Origin: CAZQSL01 sp964595945
GTDB taxonomy: Bacteria; UBP15; UBA6099; JAJRTR01
Assembly (NCBI GenBank): GCA_964595945.1
Contig: CAZQSL010000039.1
Span: forward strand, 1 to 29,176
Reading direction: 5' to 3'
DNA: 29,176 nucleotides
Shown: positions 16,584 to 24,130 of the stretch, piece by piece
How the letters are laid out: each line of letters starts with the position of its first letter
Numbering within the stretch: the first letter of the stretch is position 1
Program-made: the position numbers and the translations under genes
Notes under the pieces: model-generated
Told to the model about the DNA's origin: nothing
The model's input: the letters and a program-made list of their open reading frames with translations, nothing else
Database searches by the model: none

Positions 16584-17063
16584 TCACTGAGGCAATTCGG
16601 GGATATTCTTATCGATAAAATCCTCTTCCGTAAAATCCTTTATATCACCATGTATATGCCCCTTGACTCTTTTGGTCTCGGGGTCAAGTACGTATGGCTC
16701 TCCTGTTACGGGGCAGACAGGTATGCCCTTGTTGAAGTATTTTTTATCCCGTCCGATGTCACTGAGATCGTCCCTTGGCCATTCACCATCATGCTGCAGA
16801 TACCACATTTCCACCATGGTGTCGATGACCTGGACATTATGTCGGCAGGCAACCTTTTTTGTAAACATTATCATCCCGAATGCGTCGTATTTCGGGTTGG
16901 CCGTTTCGACCGTAAGACTTTCTGGGCGAAGGTTGATCGCAGTGGGTTTTTCTTCGCCGACGATCTTGACGGGCGGTATGAATATGAAATTGAATGCGAC
17001 CACACCAAGTATGGAGACCAGTATCCCCCAGAGCATCCAGGATTTTTTTGATGAAATATCCAT
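16584..17063 (-). CDS. Pilin head domain on a non-pilin membrane anchor
   Basis: A 159-residue protein. The N-terminus (KSWMLWGILVSILGVVAFNFIFIPPV, residues 7-32) is an ordinary membrane anchor without the prepilin Gly/Glu+5 cleavage signal. From about residue 72 it matches the heads of the neighbouring pilins. It has VACRHNVQVIDTMVEMWYL, then WPRDDLSDIGRDKKYF, GIPVCPVTGEPYVLD and RVKGHIHGD, with the same two cysteines and the same Gly-His. It ends with an acidic tail (FTEEDFIDKNIPELPQ). It is likely a membrane-tethered relative of the pilins that binds or regulates the pilus machine. A GGAAAG site precedes the ATG; the pilin-like gene at 17088-17462 lies 24 bases upstream, so the two form an operon. 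Confidence 0.75.
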   Translation of the reverse strand: MDISSKKSWMLWGILVSILGVVAFNFIFIPPVKIVGEEKPTAINLRPESLTVETANPKYDAFGMIMFTKKVACRHNVQVIDTMVEMWYLQHDGEWPRDDLSDIGRDKKYFNKGIPVCPVTGEPYVLDPETKRVKGHIHGDIKDFTEEDFIDKNIPELPQ

Positions 17064-17087
17064 ACTTGTCTTTCCGGCAGAGCAACA

Positions 17088-17462
17088 CTACGGGTGTGTC
17101 GGATCTCCTCTCAAGTGTCCGCTTACACGGTGGATGGTTTCGTCAAGGGTATACGCTGCGCCTTCCGTGACCGGGCAGTCGGGAAGCCCGGACGGGAAAT
17201 AGCTGATATTCGCTCCAATATCCGACAAATCGCTGGAGGGCCACGTATTTTCCTTGATATAAAACAGTTGCACCAGGGCGTTTATGTTAGAAACATTCGT
17301 AATACACGCATTGTACTTCGCGTCTGTTGTGACATTAAGAAATCTGGGTACGATAATTATTGCCAGTATCGACATGAGGAGCACTACGAGTATGACTTCC
17401 CCGAACGAAATGCCGCTCTGGCTGTAAAGCTCGTGAATTTTACGTTTTCTTTCATCCATCAA
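17088..17462 (-). CDS. Type IV pilin-like protein, divergent signal
   Basis: A 124-residue pseudopilin. After a basic leader of 17 residues it has SG|ISFGEVILVVLLMSILAIIIVPRF, where cleavage after Gly would leave Ile at +1 and Glu at +5, the residue needed for pilin assembly and methylation. The body has Cys in YNACITNVSNINALV, WPSSDLSDIG, the second Cys in LPDCPVTEGAAYTLDE, and ends RVSGHLRGDPTHP, all shared with its neighbours. The head is short, which fits a minor pilin or pseudopilin. It is the first gene of a two-gene unit with 16584-17063 and is separated from the main pilin genes by a terminator at 17589-17624. Confidence 0.85.
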   Translation of the reverse strand: MMDERKRKIHELYSQSGISFGEVILVVLLMSILAIIIVPRFLNVTTDAKYNACITNVSNINALVQLFYIKENTWPSSDLSDIGANISYFPSGLPDCPVTEGAAYTLDETIHRVSGHLRGDPTHP

Positions 17463-17588
17463 TATTCTCAGTAAAACATATAAATTATAACGACAATGTC
17501 ATTTTATGGCAATGATATCATGTTATATCAATACTCAACCAGCAGGAAACGACAAACAGTTGTAACCGAGAGACCGGGGCTGTAAGAA

Positions 17589-17624
17589 AAAAGTGCCGCG
17601 CTTTCTGGACTGCGCGGCACTTTT
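17589..17624. terminator. Bidirectional intrinsic terminator
   Basis: A 13-bp perfect stem (AAAAGTGCCGCGC with GCGCGGCACTTTT, 10-base loop) runs into A and T tracts on both sides. It stands about 50 bases past the stop of the 17675-18112 pilin and closes that transcript on the minus strand. Confidence 0.85.
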
Positions 17625-17674
17625 GTAATTCGATTCACCTTTTTTAAGCTGTTTTTTCAAATAAACTCATACTC

Positions 17675-18112
17675 TTATTTCTGGGGTACCATACCTTCGA
17701 AGATGTGTGTTCCGTCGCCTTCTTTGTGACCGGTGACTCTGTGTCTTCTCCATTCGGCGAAGGCGGCTGGGTTGGCTGATTCGCCCGCTGTAATAAGTGC
17801 TTGTGTGCTTTCATACGTGTCATAACCAGTGAGATAGTAGCTGGTCAGATCGACGGGGCAAGTGGGGATGCCATCGGGGAAGTAGTTGACATTGGTCTTG
17901 AGATCCCACATATTGAGATCCGGCCATGTCGATTCTGCTACGTAGAAAGATTCAACCTGCTTGTTGATGATTGCTCTGTTCATTTCGCATGACTGAACTT
18001 TCGCCTTTTTCGTCGAGATCGCGAATCTGGGAATTACGATCGCCGCGAGTATGCTGATGAGTATGACTACCAGCATGACTTCCACTACTGTGAATCCTGA
18101 CTGTCTTTTCAT
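17675..18112 (-). CDS. Type IV pilin (paralogue, long head)
   Basis: A 145-residue type IV pilin. The leader MKRQSG is cut before FTVVEVMLVVILISILAA, with Phe+1 and Glu+5, and IVIPRF completes the transmembrane helix. Cys36 of the mature protein (VQSCEMNR) and a later Cys (IPTCPVDLTSYYL) are conserved in every family member here. The head carries the longer loop LTGYDTYESTQALITAGES...EWRRHRVTGHKEGDGTH and the C-terminal IFEGMVPQK. That tail is otherwise found only in the 19972-20409 paralogue, while the loop is almost identical at the DNA level to the 18592-19008 paralogue. It lies 42 bases after the 18155-18502 gene and is followed by a strong terminator. Confidence 0.93.
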   Translation of the reverse strand: MKRQSGFTVVEVMLVVILISILAAIVIPRFAISTKKAKVQSCEMNRAIINKQVESFYVAESTWPDLNMWDLKTNVNYFPDGIPTCPVDLTSYYLTGYDTYESTQALITAGESANPAAFAEWRRHRVTGHKEGDGTHIFEGMVPQK

Positions 18113-18154
18113 TTTGTCCTCCGTAATTTATGTATCATATTTTTTTATCTTTTA

Positions 18155-18502
18155 TCAGAAAACGTGTGTGCCGCTTCCTTCTCTGTGTCCCGATATTCTA
18201 TGGAAGGGGGACGCACGCAATACATAGGATGTTAGATCAACGGGACATGTCGGTATTCCATCTGGAAAATAGGCGACATTGGCCTTGACGTCACTCAGAT
18301 CGTCTACGGGCCATGTTGACTCCGCTATGAAATATGCCTCCACCTGTTTATTAACTATCGCGCGGTTCATTTCGCAGGATTGCACTTTTGCTTTTTTTGC
18401 CGATACCGCGAATCTTGGTATCACTATGGCCGCGAGTATACTTATCATTATTACTACGAGCATGACTTCAACTATCGTAAAGCCTCTTTCTGCCCTTTCC
18501 AT
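18155..18502 (-). CDS. Type IV pilin (paralogue, short head)
   Basis: A 115-residue type IV pilin with leader MERAERG and mature FTIVEVMLVVIMISILAAIV, Phe+1, Glu+5. It shares KKAKVQSCEMNRAIVNKQVE and AYFPDGIPTCPVDLTSYVL with the others. The loop that the long paralogues carry between SYYL and HRVTGH is reduced here to RASPF. The C-terminus ends GSGTHVF, without the IFEGMVPQK extension. It reads as the compact version of the same pilin and has WPVDDLSDV in place of WPDLNM, a feature shared with the two downstream pilin-like genes. No good sigma-54 site is visible directly upstream, so it probably depends on a promoter ahead of an earlier gene. Confidence 0.92.
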   Translation of the reverse strand: MERAERGFTIVEVMLVVIMISILAAIVIPRFAVSAKKAKVQSCEMNRAIVNKQVEAYFIAESTWPVDDLSDVKANVAYFPDGIPTCPVDLTSYVLRASPFHRISGHREGSGTHVF

Positions 18503-18591
18503 TCCCTGCTCTTTTCTTTCCTTCGCTGCTGCTCCGCTTATGTTATCTGCGAAGCCTTAATGTTTTCTGTATTTACGCATTTACTGTCTGC

Positions 18592-19008
18592 TTAGAATGT
18601 GTGTGTCCCATCGCCTTCTTTATGGCCTGTGACTCTGTGCTTTCTCCATTCGGCGAAGGCGGCTGGGTTGGCTGATTCGCCCGCTGTAATAAGCGCTTGT
18701 GTGTTTGCAAACGTGTCATAACCAGTGAGATAGTAGCTGGTCAGATCGACGGGGCAGGTCGGTATGCCATCGGGGAAGTAATTGACGTTTGACTTGATGT
18801 CGAACATGTTCAAATCCGGCCATGTGGACTCTGTGATATAGTATGTTTCAACCATAGTATTGATAATGGACCGGTTCATTTCACACGACTGCACTTTGGC
18901 TTTTTTCGCGCCAACAGAAAATCTCGGTATTACTATGGCCGCAAGTATGCTTATGAGTATTACGATTAGCATGATTTCTACCACGGTGAACCCTTTTTGA
19001 TTCTTCAC
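18592..19008 (-). CDS. Type IV pilin (paralogue, long head, no tail)
   Basis: A 138-residue type IV pilin with leader MKNQKG and mature FTVVEIMLIVILISILAAIV. It has the long-head loop LTGYDTFANTQALITAGESANPAAFAEW as in 17675-18112, but stops at GDGTHTF, seven residues short of that paralogue, and so lacks the EGMVPQK tail. Residues NTMVETYYITESTW differ from the NKQVE...FYVAESTW of the two other long forms. A sigma-54-like sequence lies 38 bases upstream of the ATG. It is the first gene after a 960-base spacer, so it probably begins its own transcript that includes the two pilins downstream. Confidence 0.93.
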   Translation of the reverse strand: MKNQKGFTVVEIMLIVILISILAAIVIPRFSVGAKKAKVQSCEMNRSIINTMVETYYITESTWPDLNMFDIKSNVNYFPDGIPTCPVDLTSYYLTGYDTFANTQALITAGESANPAAFAEWRKHRVTGHKEGDGTHTF

Positions 19009-19045
19009 TATAGCACCTCGTATAAATTATTTTCAAATGTTATTA

Positions 19046-19061
19046 TGCACAAATCATACCA
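19046..19061 (-). promoter_or_regulatory. Sigma-54-like promoter candidate
   Basis: The minus strand reads TGGTATGATTTGTGCA. The invariant GG and GC are 10 bases apart as required, but two of the flanking consensus bases and one of the TT are changed. It lies 38 bases before the 18592-19008 pilin ATG. Confidence 0.45.
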
Positions 19062-19613
19062 ACATCAACGTAGCCGTAAAATATTACCGGGCGGCTTGTT
19101 CTATTGTATTGTATCGTGCGCTTCCATATTGCATATAGCGCCATTCTTGTGTATTGGCAACATAAAAAAAATGATTATCTGTTTCATGGTTCATTTTTCT
19201 TGTTGGGGAATGCACCGAATATGTAGACACCTTTACACGCCATGTTGTGTTTGTGTGCAATCAAGTACACACGTATGAGTTTCGCATTGCCTCTGATACC
19301 AGGTGTTCAGATTGGAAAAGGATTTTTCGCTCACTCTGATAGACACTATTACCTATCCGCTTTCATTAAGACACCTTGAATAGCAGGGCGGCGTGCCCCC
19401 CACCTGCGAAAAAAAATACCCAGTGGCTCACGCCGTGTACACGTAATTGACTGATTGATATAAGAACTCACACCAAGTTGCATCCATCATCTTGAGCCAA
19501 ATGAGCATCATTATTATCTGAATACCGGGATGAAATTCGAACACTCAACCAAAATCAGTCATATCGGAATTCTTCTTTCGAGAAACGACAGAACAATTAG
19601 CCTTTCTGTGTTT

Positions 19614-19635
19614 GGCGGGGGCTCCGCACCCCGCC
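19614..19635. repeat. GC-rich palindrome, copy 2
   Basis: A 7-bp stem (GGCGGGG and CCCCGCC) with loop GCTCCGCA, nearly identical to the copy at 13588-13609. Confidence 0.6.
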
Positions 19636-19921
19636 GCCGCACCACACATGTTATATCAAGTCTAATCGAAGAGGGGCTAAGCTCAATCAAATGTTTTCGG
19701 CAACACAGATGTATTCAAGTGCATTCAAATCCTCATAATAGGTTTTGGCGTTACTTCAATGTACGCAAATAGTATGAAGCCATTTAAGCTCATTTTGCTA
19801 AACATGATCGCAGCAACCTGGTATAAGTTGCAACCTTGTTATAGAAGGATGCCTGCCAGCATGGAATTTGTGCACGATATGTACTATAGTCCTGTTCGCG
19901 CAAAACAGCATTACCAAACGC

Positions 19922-19950
19922 AAAAAAGCGCCACACTTTCGTGCGGCGCC
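19922..19950 (-). terminator. Intrinsic terminator of first pilin
   Basis: On the minus strand GCGCCGCAC GAAA GTGTGGCGC (one mismatch) is followed directly by TTTTTT. It stands about 22 bases past the stop of the 19972-20409 pilin, so this gene is probably transcribed alone. Confidence 0.85.
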
Positions 19951-19971
19951 TTGTTTCATACTTGGTGATGA

Positions 19972-20409
19972 TTATTTCTGGGGTACCATACCTTCGAAGA
20001 TGTGTGTTCCATCGCCCTCTTTGTGGCCTGTGACTCTGTGCTTTCTCCACTCGCCATAGGCGGCTTCGTTGCCAGTTTCGCCAGCAGCTATGAGTGCTGC
20101 AGTATTTGCATACGTGTCGTAGCCAGTGAGATAGTAGCTTGTGAGGTCAACCGGGCAAGTGGGGATGCCATCGGGGAAGTAATTGACATTGGACTTGATG
20201 TCGAACATATTTAGATCCGGCCATGTGGACTCTGCCACGTAGAACATTTCAACCTGTTTGTTGATGATTGCTCTGTTCATTTCGCACGACTGAACTTTCG
20301 CTTTTTTGGCACCGATCGAAAATCTCGGGATGACGATCGCCGCAAGTATGCTGATGAGAATTACGATCAGCATTACTTCAATTACTGTAAATCCTTTTTG
20401 TGTTTTCAC
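19972..20409 (-). CDS. Type IV pilin, likely major pilin
   Basis: A 145-residue type IV pilin with leader MKTQKG, mature FTVIEVMLIVILISILAAIV, Phe+1, Glu+5, and IPRFSIGAKKAKVQSC giving the conserved Cys36. The head has WPDLNMFDIKSNVNYFPDG, the second Cys in IPTCPVDLTSYYL, the long loop (TGYDTYANTAALIAAGETGNEAAYGEW) and the EGMVPQK tail. It has its own near-perfect sigma-54 promoter and its own intrinsic terminator, the arrangement expected of a strongly and separately expressed major pilin. It is the best candidate for the main fibre subunit among the six relatives; the assembly ATPases and the pre-pilin peptidase are outside the window. Confidence 0.94.
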   Translation of the reverse strand: MKTQKGFTVIEVMLIVILISILAAIVIPRFSIGAKKAKVQSCEMNRAIINKQVEMFYVAESTWPDLNMFDIKSNVNYFPDGIPTCPVDLTSYYLTGYDTYANTAALIAAGETGNEAAYGEWRKHRVTGHKEGDGTHIFEGMVPQK

Positions 20410-20712
20410 GTTTCACCTCATATATTTTGCATTATTTTTTTGCACATCACACTGTTTTGATTGCAATACCCGTGCCATCCCCATGTCGAATACAAATTAA
20501 AATCATTTTTCCGTTTTTTTTGTAACTATTATTTCTCAACGACGCTATTGTATCTTATTGTGGTGTGTAACATGGGCGAAAATGATGTTCCGAACAGCAA
20601 ATACTTTTTTTTCCTGCATTTTGAGTGTCTTCACGGAAACCGGCCTATCGTGTAACGCCTTGCACACATCTCTCGAAACAAAGGTAACACTTTACATCAT
20701 TTGAAGGGTTTC
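20410..20712. other. Spacer between pilin and DUF58 gene
   Basis: Apart from the sigma-54 promoter at 20462-20477, nothing can be named in these 300 bases. No terminator for the DUF58 cluster is clear. Confidence 0.5.
20462..20477 (-). promoter_or_regulatory. Sigma-54 (-24/-12) promoter of pilin gene
   Basis: The minus strand reads TGGCAC-GGGTA-TTGCA, a full match to the RpoN consensus TGGCAC-N5-TTGCW. It lies 53 bases before the ATG of the 19972-20409 pilin, leaving a leader of about 40 bases. RpoN-dependent transcription of pilA with the PilS/PilR system is well known in other bacteria; the activator is not in this window. Confidence 0.78.
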
Positions 20713-22014
20713 TCAGATATAACTTGATGATTTTAACCTGAGATAATGACGAATCGTCGCGACACTGATCCGTTCGGGGCGTTCCTGAATAACGGAAACA
20801 CCGCATCCCTTCAATCGCGCAATGACTCTCTTGCGATTTTCCATAAGTGTGACTGCGATGGATTTCCTGAAGAAGTCATATTCACTACATATTTCCATAG
20901 TGGCAATATCTTCGATGGCGCTGTCAGAGAGCGAAACGCATATTCTTTCGTGCCTGCGCATGGCGCTCATATAGGTCACAAGAGCGGCACTTGAGTCGAG
21001 ATCGACAAAATCAGTGAATACCACGACCAGCGACCTGCGGAATCTTTTGCTCAGGAAAAAATCGAACGCGTTCGCATAATCCGTATCGTTGTCGGACTGT
21101 TCGATATCGAAAAGGCAATCGAGCCTTTCAGACCAGCGCCCTCCTTTGTTTGCCGGGGGCATATAGAGACGCACCTGGCTGTCGAACCCCAGAAAACCGA
21201 CATTGTCTCCTTTTGAGACACAGACCATCGACAGGGCTACAACTGTCCTGAGCGTATAATCGAGCTTTGTCATATCGTTGACGGTAGATGCCATCGTACG
21301 TCCGGTATCTATCAATATCATTATGTTCTGATTCTTTTCCGTCTCGTAATTTCTGCTTGTCAGCTTACTTTTTCTCGCTGTTGCTTTCCAGTCGACCCTA
21401 TTGAACTCGTCTCCGCGCCGATAGTCTCTCAGGCTCTCGAAGTTAGTTCCTTCGCTCATCGTTTTAACAAGTCTCATACCTGCCGGATCAAACGCGGGGG
21501 ATTGAATAAAGAGGCTGAATTTCCTGAAATCACTCAAGTCAGGGAATACTCTCACGGGATCGTCAGATAACAGACCGACGCGGCGCCTGGCAAGGCCTCG
21601 CGCCGTCTCATACCTTATGGAGGTCGTCTGAAAACGGGCTATGCCGCGCCTCATGGGTATCACTTGATATTCGAATACCACTTCCCCACTCGCCGGCGCA
21701 ATACCGCTGAATCGAGCACTTTCTGGCGACATTGTTTCCGGCGTACAATCTTCGACTTCGATGACAAGTGATTTGGGGCAGTTATTTTTGATCTTGAGAC
21801 GGATCGTCGAAGGATGCCCCACCTCAAGCTGTCCGGCTATATCTCTGGAAATTTCAAAACACGGCTTCGTTTTGACTATACCCATTAATATATATATTGG
21901 CACCATTGCGAATACCGGGATCAGCAGTTCCCAGGGAAAATACCATAGCGAAAGCAGATTAGCTACCGCAAGAGCCAAAATAATGGCAACCGTTTTGTGT
22001 GTAAATGATACCAT
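20713..22014 (-). CDS. DUF58/vWA-like protein
   Basis: A 433-residue protein. Two N-terminal hydrophobic segments (about 8-26 and 29-46) anchor it, followed by a beta-rich stretch. The DUF58 core follows at about 190-235 (EGTNFESLRDYRRGDEFNRV, then DWKATARKSKL and RNYETEKNQN). It runs into a von Willebrand A-like fold with MILIDTGRTM; the MIDAS motif D-x-S-x-S is changed to D-x-G-x-T, so metal binding may be weakened. DUF58 proteins are the usual partners of MoxR ATPases and are believed to take part in assembling or activating membrane or periplasmic proteins. The start codon directly abuts the MoxR stop (TAGATG), so translation is coupled. It is the last gene of the five-gene cluster. Confidence 0.9.
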   Translation of the reverse strand: MVSFTHKTVAIILALAVANLLSLWYFPWELLIPVFAMVPIYILMGIVKTKPCFEISRDIAGQLEVGHPSTIRLKIKNNCPKSLVIEVEDCTPETMSPESARFSGIAPASGEVVFEYQVIPMRRGIARFQTTSIRYETARGLARRRVGLLSDDPVRVFPDLSDFRKFSLFIQSPAFDPAGMRLVKTMSEGTNFESLRDYRRGDEFNRVDWKATARKSKLTSRNYETEKNQNIMILIDTGRTMASTVNDMTKLDYTLRTVVALSMVCVSKGDNVGFLGFDSQVRLYMPPANKGGRWSERLDCLFDIEQSDNDTDYANAFDFFLSKRFRRSLVVVFTDFVDLDSSAALVTYMSAMRRHERICVSLSDSAIEDIATMEICSEYDFFRKSIAVTLMENRKRVIARLKGCGVSVIQERPERISVATIRHYLRLKSSSYI

Positions 22015-22965
22015 CTACCTCGGCACCTGGACGGTCGAAAGTATTTTCCCAATGATATGCTCGACGCGTTGCCCGTCGACCTCAGCTTCCGGGGTCAAAA
22101 ACAATCTGTGCCTCAGCACCGGCATAGCTGTAGCTTTCACATGATCAGGCGTGATAAAATCAAACCCTTCAACCGCCGCGACAGCCTTTGAACAGTGGAG
22201 CATCGCGATCGAAGCGCGAGGACTCGCGCCGAGATTCACTCCCGGCGCTGACCTCGTCGCCCTAACGATACCCGCTATATATTCCAAAATATTGGCTTCT
22301 ACCTTAACACTGTCAATTCCCCTTCTGATCTCGATCATTTGTTCCTTCGTTACAACTTTCTTTATCGTTGAAAGTGGATCGTATCCCGTGGCTGGCGTAG
22401 TGTGGAAACGCTGCAATATCTCTATCTCCTGTCTGTCTTCTGGATATCCCACATGCACTTTCAGCAGAAATCTGTCAAGTTGCGCCTCAGGAAGAGGATA
22501 CGTCCCCTCATATTCCACAGGATTCTGCGTTGCGCAGACAAAAAACATGGGACTCAGCGGATAAGTCACTCCATCGATAGTTACCTGACGTTCCTCCATA
22601 GCCTCCAACAGTGCCGCCTGTGTCTTTGGAGGAGTCCTGTTGATCTCGTCAGCAATGAGATAATCGGTGAAGACAGGTCCTTTCAAAAGATGGAACTCGT
22701 TACTTTTCAGGTTGAACACATTGGTGCCTGTAATATCGGATGGCATCAGATCAGGCGTGAACTGTACTCGTTTGATTTCACAATCGACACACTTCGCGAG
22801 AGCCTTGATGATCATCGTTTTGCCGACACCAGGTACGCCCTCCATCAGCACATGACCACCTACGAAAAACGCTATGACAAGATGATCAATCGGAACAGTT
22901 TGACCTACGATAATTTTAGAAATCTCATCCCGTAGCAGCTTTGCAACAACAGATATATCATTCAT
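22015..22965 (-). CDS. MoxR-family AAA+ ATPase
   Basis: A 316-residue AAA+ protein of the MoxR group. It has the Walker A GVPGVGKT (about 43-50), Walker B LIADEINRTPPKTQAALLEA and the typical MEERQVTIDGVTYPL. Sensor 1 is CATQNPVEYEGTYPLPEAQLDRF, and the C-terminal helical lid carries NLGASPRASIAMLHCSKA. These ATPases act as chaperone-like remodellers for a partner vWA protein, here surely the adjacent DUF58 product. The ATG lies one base after the upstream stop (TGACATG) and the stop touches the next start. Length and all motifs are normal for the family. Confidence 0.95.
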   Translation of the reverse strand: MNDISVVAKLLRDEISKIIVGQTVPIDHLVIAFFVGGHVLMEGVPGVGKTMIIKALAKCVDCEIKRVQFTPDLMPSDITGTNVFNLKSNEFHLLKGPVFTDYLIADEINRTPPKTQAALLEAMEERQVTIDGVTYPLSPMFFVCATQNPVEYEGTYPLPEAQLDRFLLKVHVGYPEDRQEIEILQRFHTTPATGYDPLSTIKKVVTKEQMIEIRRGIDSVKVEANILEYIAGIVRATRSAPGVNLGASPRASIAMLHCSKAVAAVEGFDFITPDHVKATAMPVLRHRLFLTPEAEVDGQRVEHIIGKILSTVQVPR

Positions 22966-22966
22966 G

Positions 22967-24130
22967 TCAATTCACCAATTCTACCTTCCTGACTCTGTCT
23001 ATTATACTAGAGACTTCAATTGCTTCCTGTCCCGAAATCGTTCGTTGCGCCACAATCATATTATTAGTGTCCGATATTCGCATCAAACATTCCCTGATAC
23101 TTGTGCCATTTCCGTACTTTTGCGCGATCTGAATAATGCTGGACTCAGCAGTCATATTGTGTTTACTGACCAGATCAATTCGTAAAGCCTCTATCATTAT
23201 GGATAAACAATCGCTGAACGCACCAGCGCGTTCATACAGTCCAGCGGCAGCCTCAGTAAAAGCAAGCGGGCTTGCCCCAAGTGTCGCTCGGCGGTTTATG
23301 GCAACTCTGACACCATCTCTGTTGAACAGCAAAAAGAATCCCGCGAAAACCGTCATCAACACCGCAACCCCATACTGCGTCGAAAACAACGCCTTCATTA
23401 ATGTGAATCTTTCCACAGTTTCGCCTGATCTATAACCATAACCATTATGGTATTCATCAAAATGAATAGTCCCATGCCTGGCAAAATAGCGAAATGCAAG
23501 ATAGGAAAAACGCCTGTTATCCACATTTAGGACATTTCTATTCGACATTGTCTCAAATATGGGCAAAAGATAAATGCGCCCTTCCCCATAAATGGTTAGA
23601 GTAATAACGGGGTTATCCTGACATGCCAATATAGATGTAGTTTTGTCCGGCGTATTGGCAAATTGTTTTACCAAAAAAGGCCCAATATTCGTTACTCCAG
23701 GGAAATTGTCACTCATACAGTCTAATGGTACTGTTGAAATTGTACTACCCATTTTTGCACAGTCAATACCGTAGCCAAACTCGGAAGCAATGCTCCCGCA
23801 GTTGACATCGAGTATTAGGACACCTCCGCTTTTTACCCATTTTTTCAGTGCCATGATTTCTTCATTGTCCGGGTAAATCGACATATTGGCAGCAACCAGG
23901 ACAGTGACTTCCTTCAAGTTTTCGATACTGTAACGGCGCGTGTACTGATGGACTTCGACCCCTGAGGAGGAAAGTGAATTATAGAGTGCTTTCCTTCCAA
24001 AAAAGCCGTTAGAGTTTGTCGAGGAACTGGTATCACTAATGAAAAATCCCTTGTGATATACAAGCAAAAAAATCAATGCAAATGCAGGTAAAAATAATAT
24101 TATGAGCTTAAACGTTCGAGTTCTATTCAT
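22967..24130 (-). CDS. DUF4350 membrane protein
   Basis: A 387-residue protein when started at the ATG at 24130, which overlaps the preceding stop by one base (TAATG). A longer ORF begins at 24175, but coupling favours the inner start MNRTRTFKLIILFLPAFALI. The order is an N-terminal membrane segment, then a periplasmic domain of the DUF4350 type, with FFGRKALYNSLSSSGVEV, MALKKWVKSGGVLILDVNCG and GEGRIYLLPIFE. A second membrane segment follows (FSTQYGVAVLMTVFAGFFLL, near 270-290), then a cytosolic tail with helical YER-A-GA segments. DUF4350 proteins resemble a glutamine-amidotransferase-like fold without catalytic use. It stands between DUF4129 and MoxR, the classic position for this system. 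Confidence 0.85.
   Translation of the reverse strand: MNRTRTFKLIILFLPAFALIFLLVYHKGFFISDTSSSTNSNGFFGRKALYNSLSSSGVEVHQYTRRYSIENLKEVTVLVAANMSIYPDNEEIMALKKWVKSGGVLILDVNCGSIASEFGYGIDCAKMGSTISTVPLDCMSDNFPGVTNIGPFLVKQFANTPDKTTSILACQDNPVITLTIYGEGRIYLLPIFETMSNRNVLNVDNRRFSYLAFRYFARHGTIHFDEYHNGYGYRSGETVERFTLMKALFSTQYGVAVLMTVFAGFFLLFNRDGVRVAINRRATLGASPLAFTEAAAGLYERAGAFSDCLSIMIEALRIDLVSKHNMTAESSIIQIAQKYGNGTSIRECLMRISDTNNMIVAQRTISGQEAIEVSSIIDRVRKVELVN

Larger units (their letters stand above)
19009..19971. other. Long gene-free spacer within the pilin set
   Basis: About 960 bases show no convincing gene and no recognisable pilin remnant. They contain a promoter-like site near 19046, the second GC-rich palindrome (19614-19635) and the terminator of the preceding pilin at 19922-19950. 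Confidence 0.6.
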
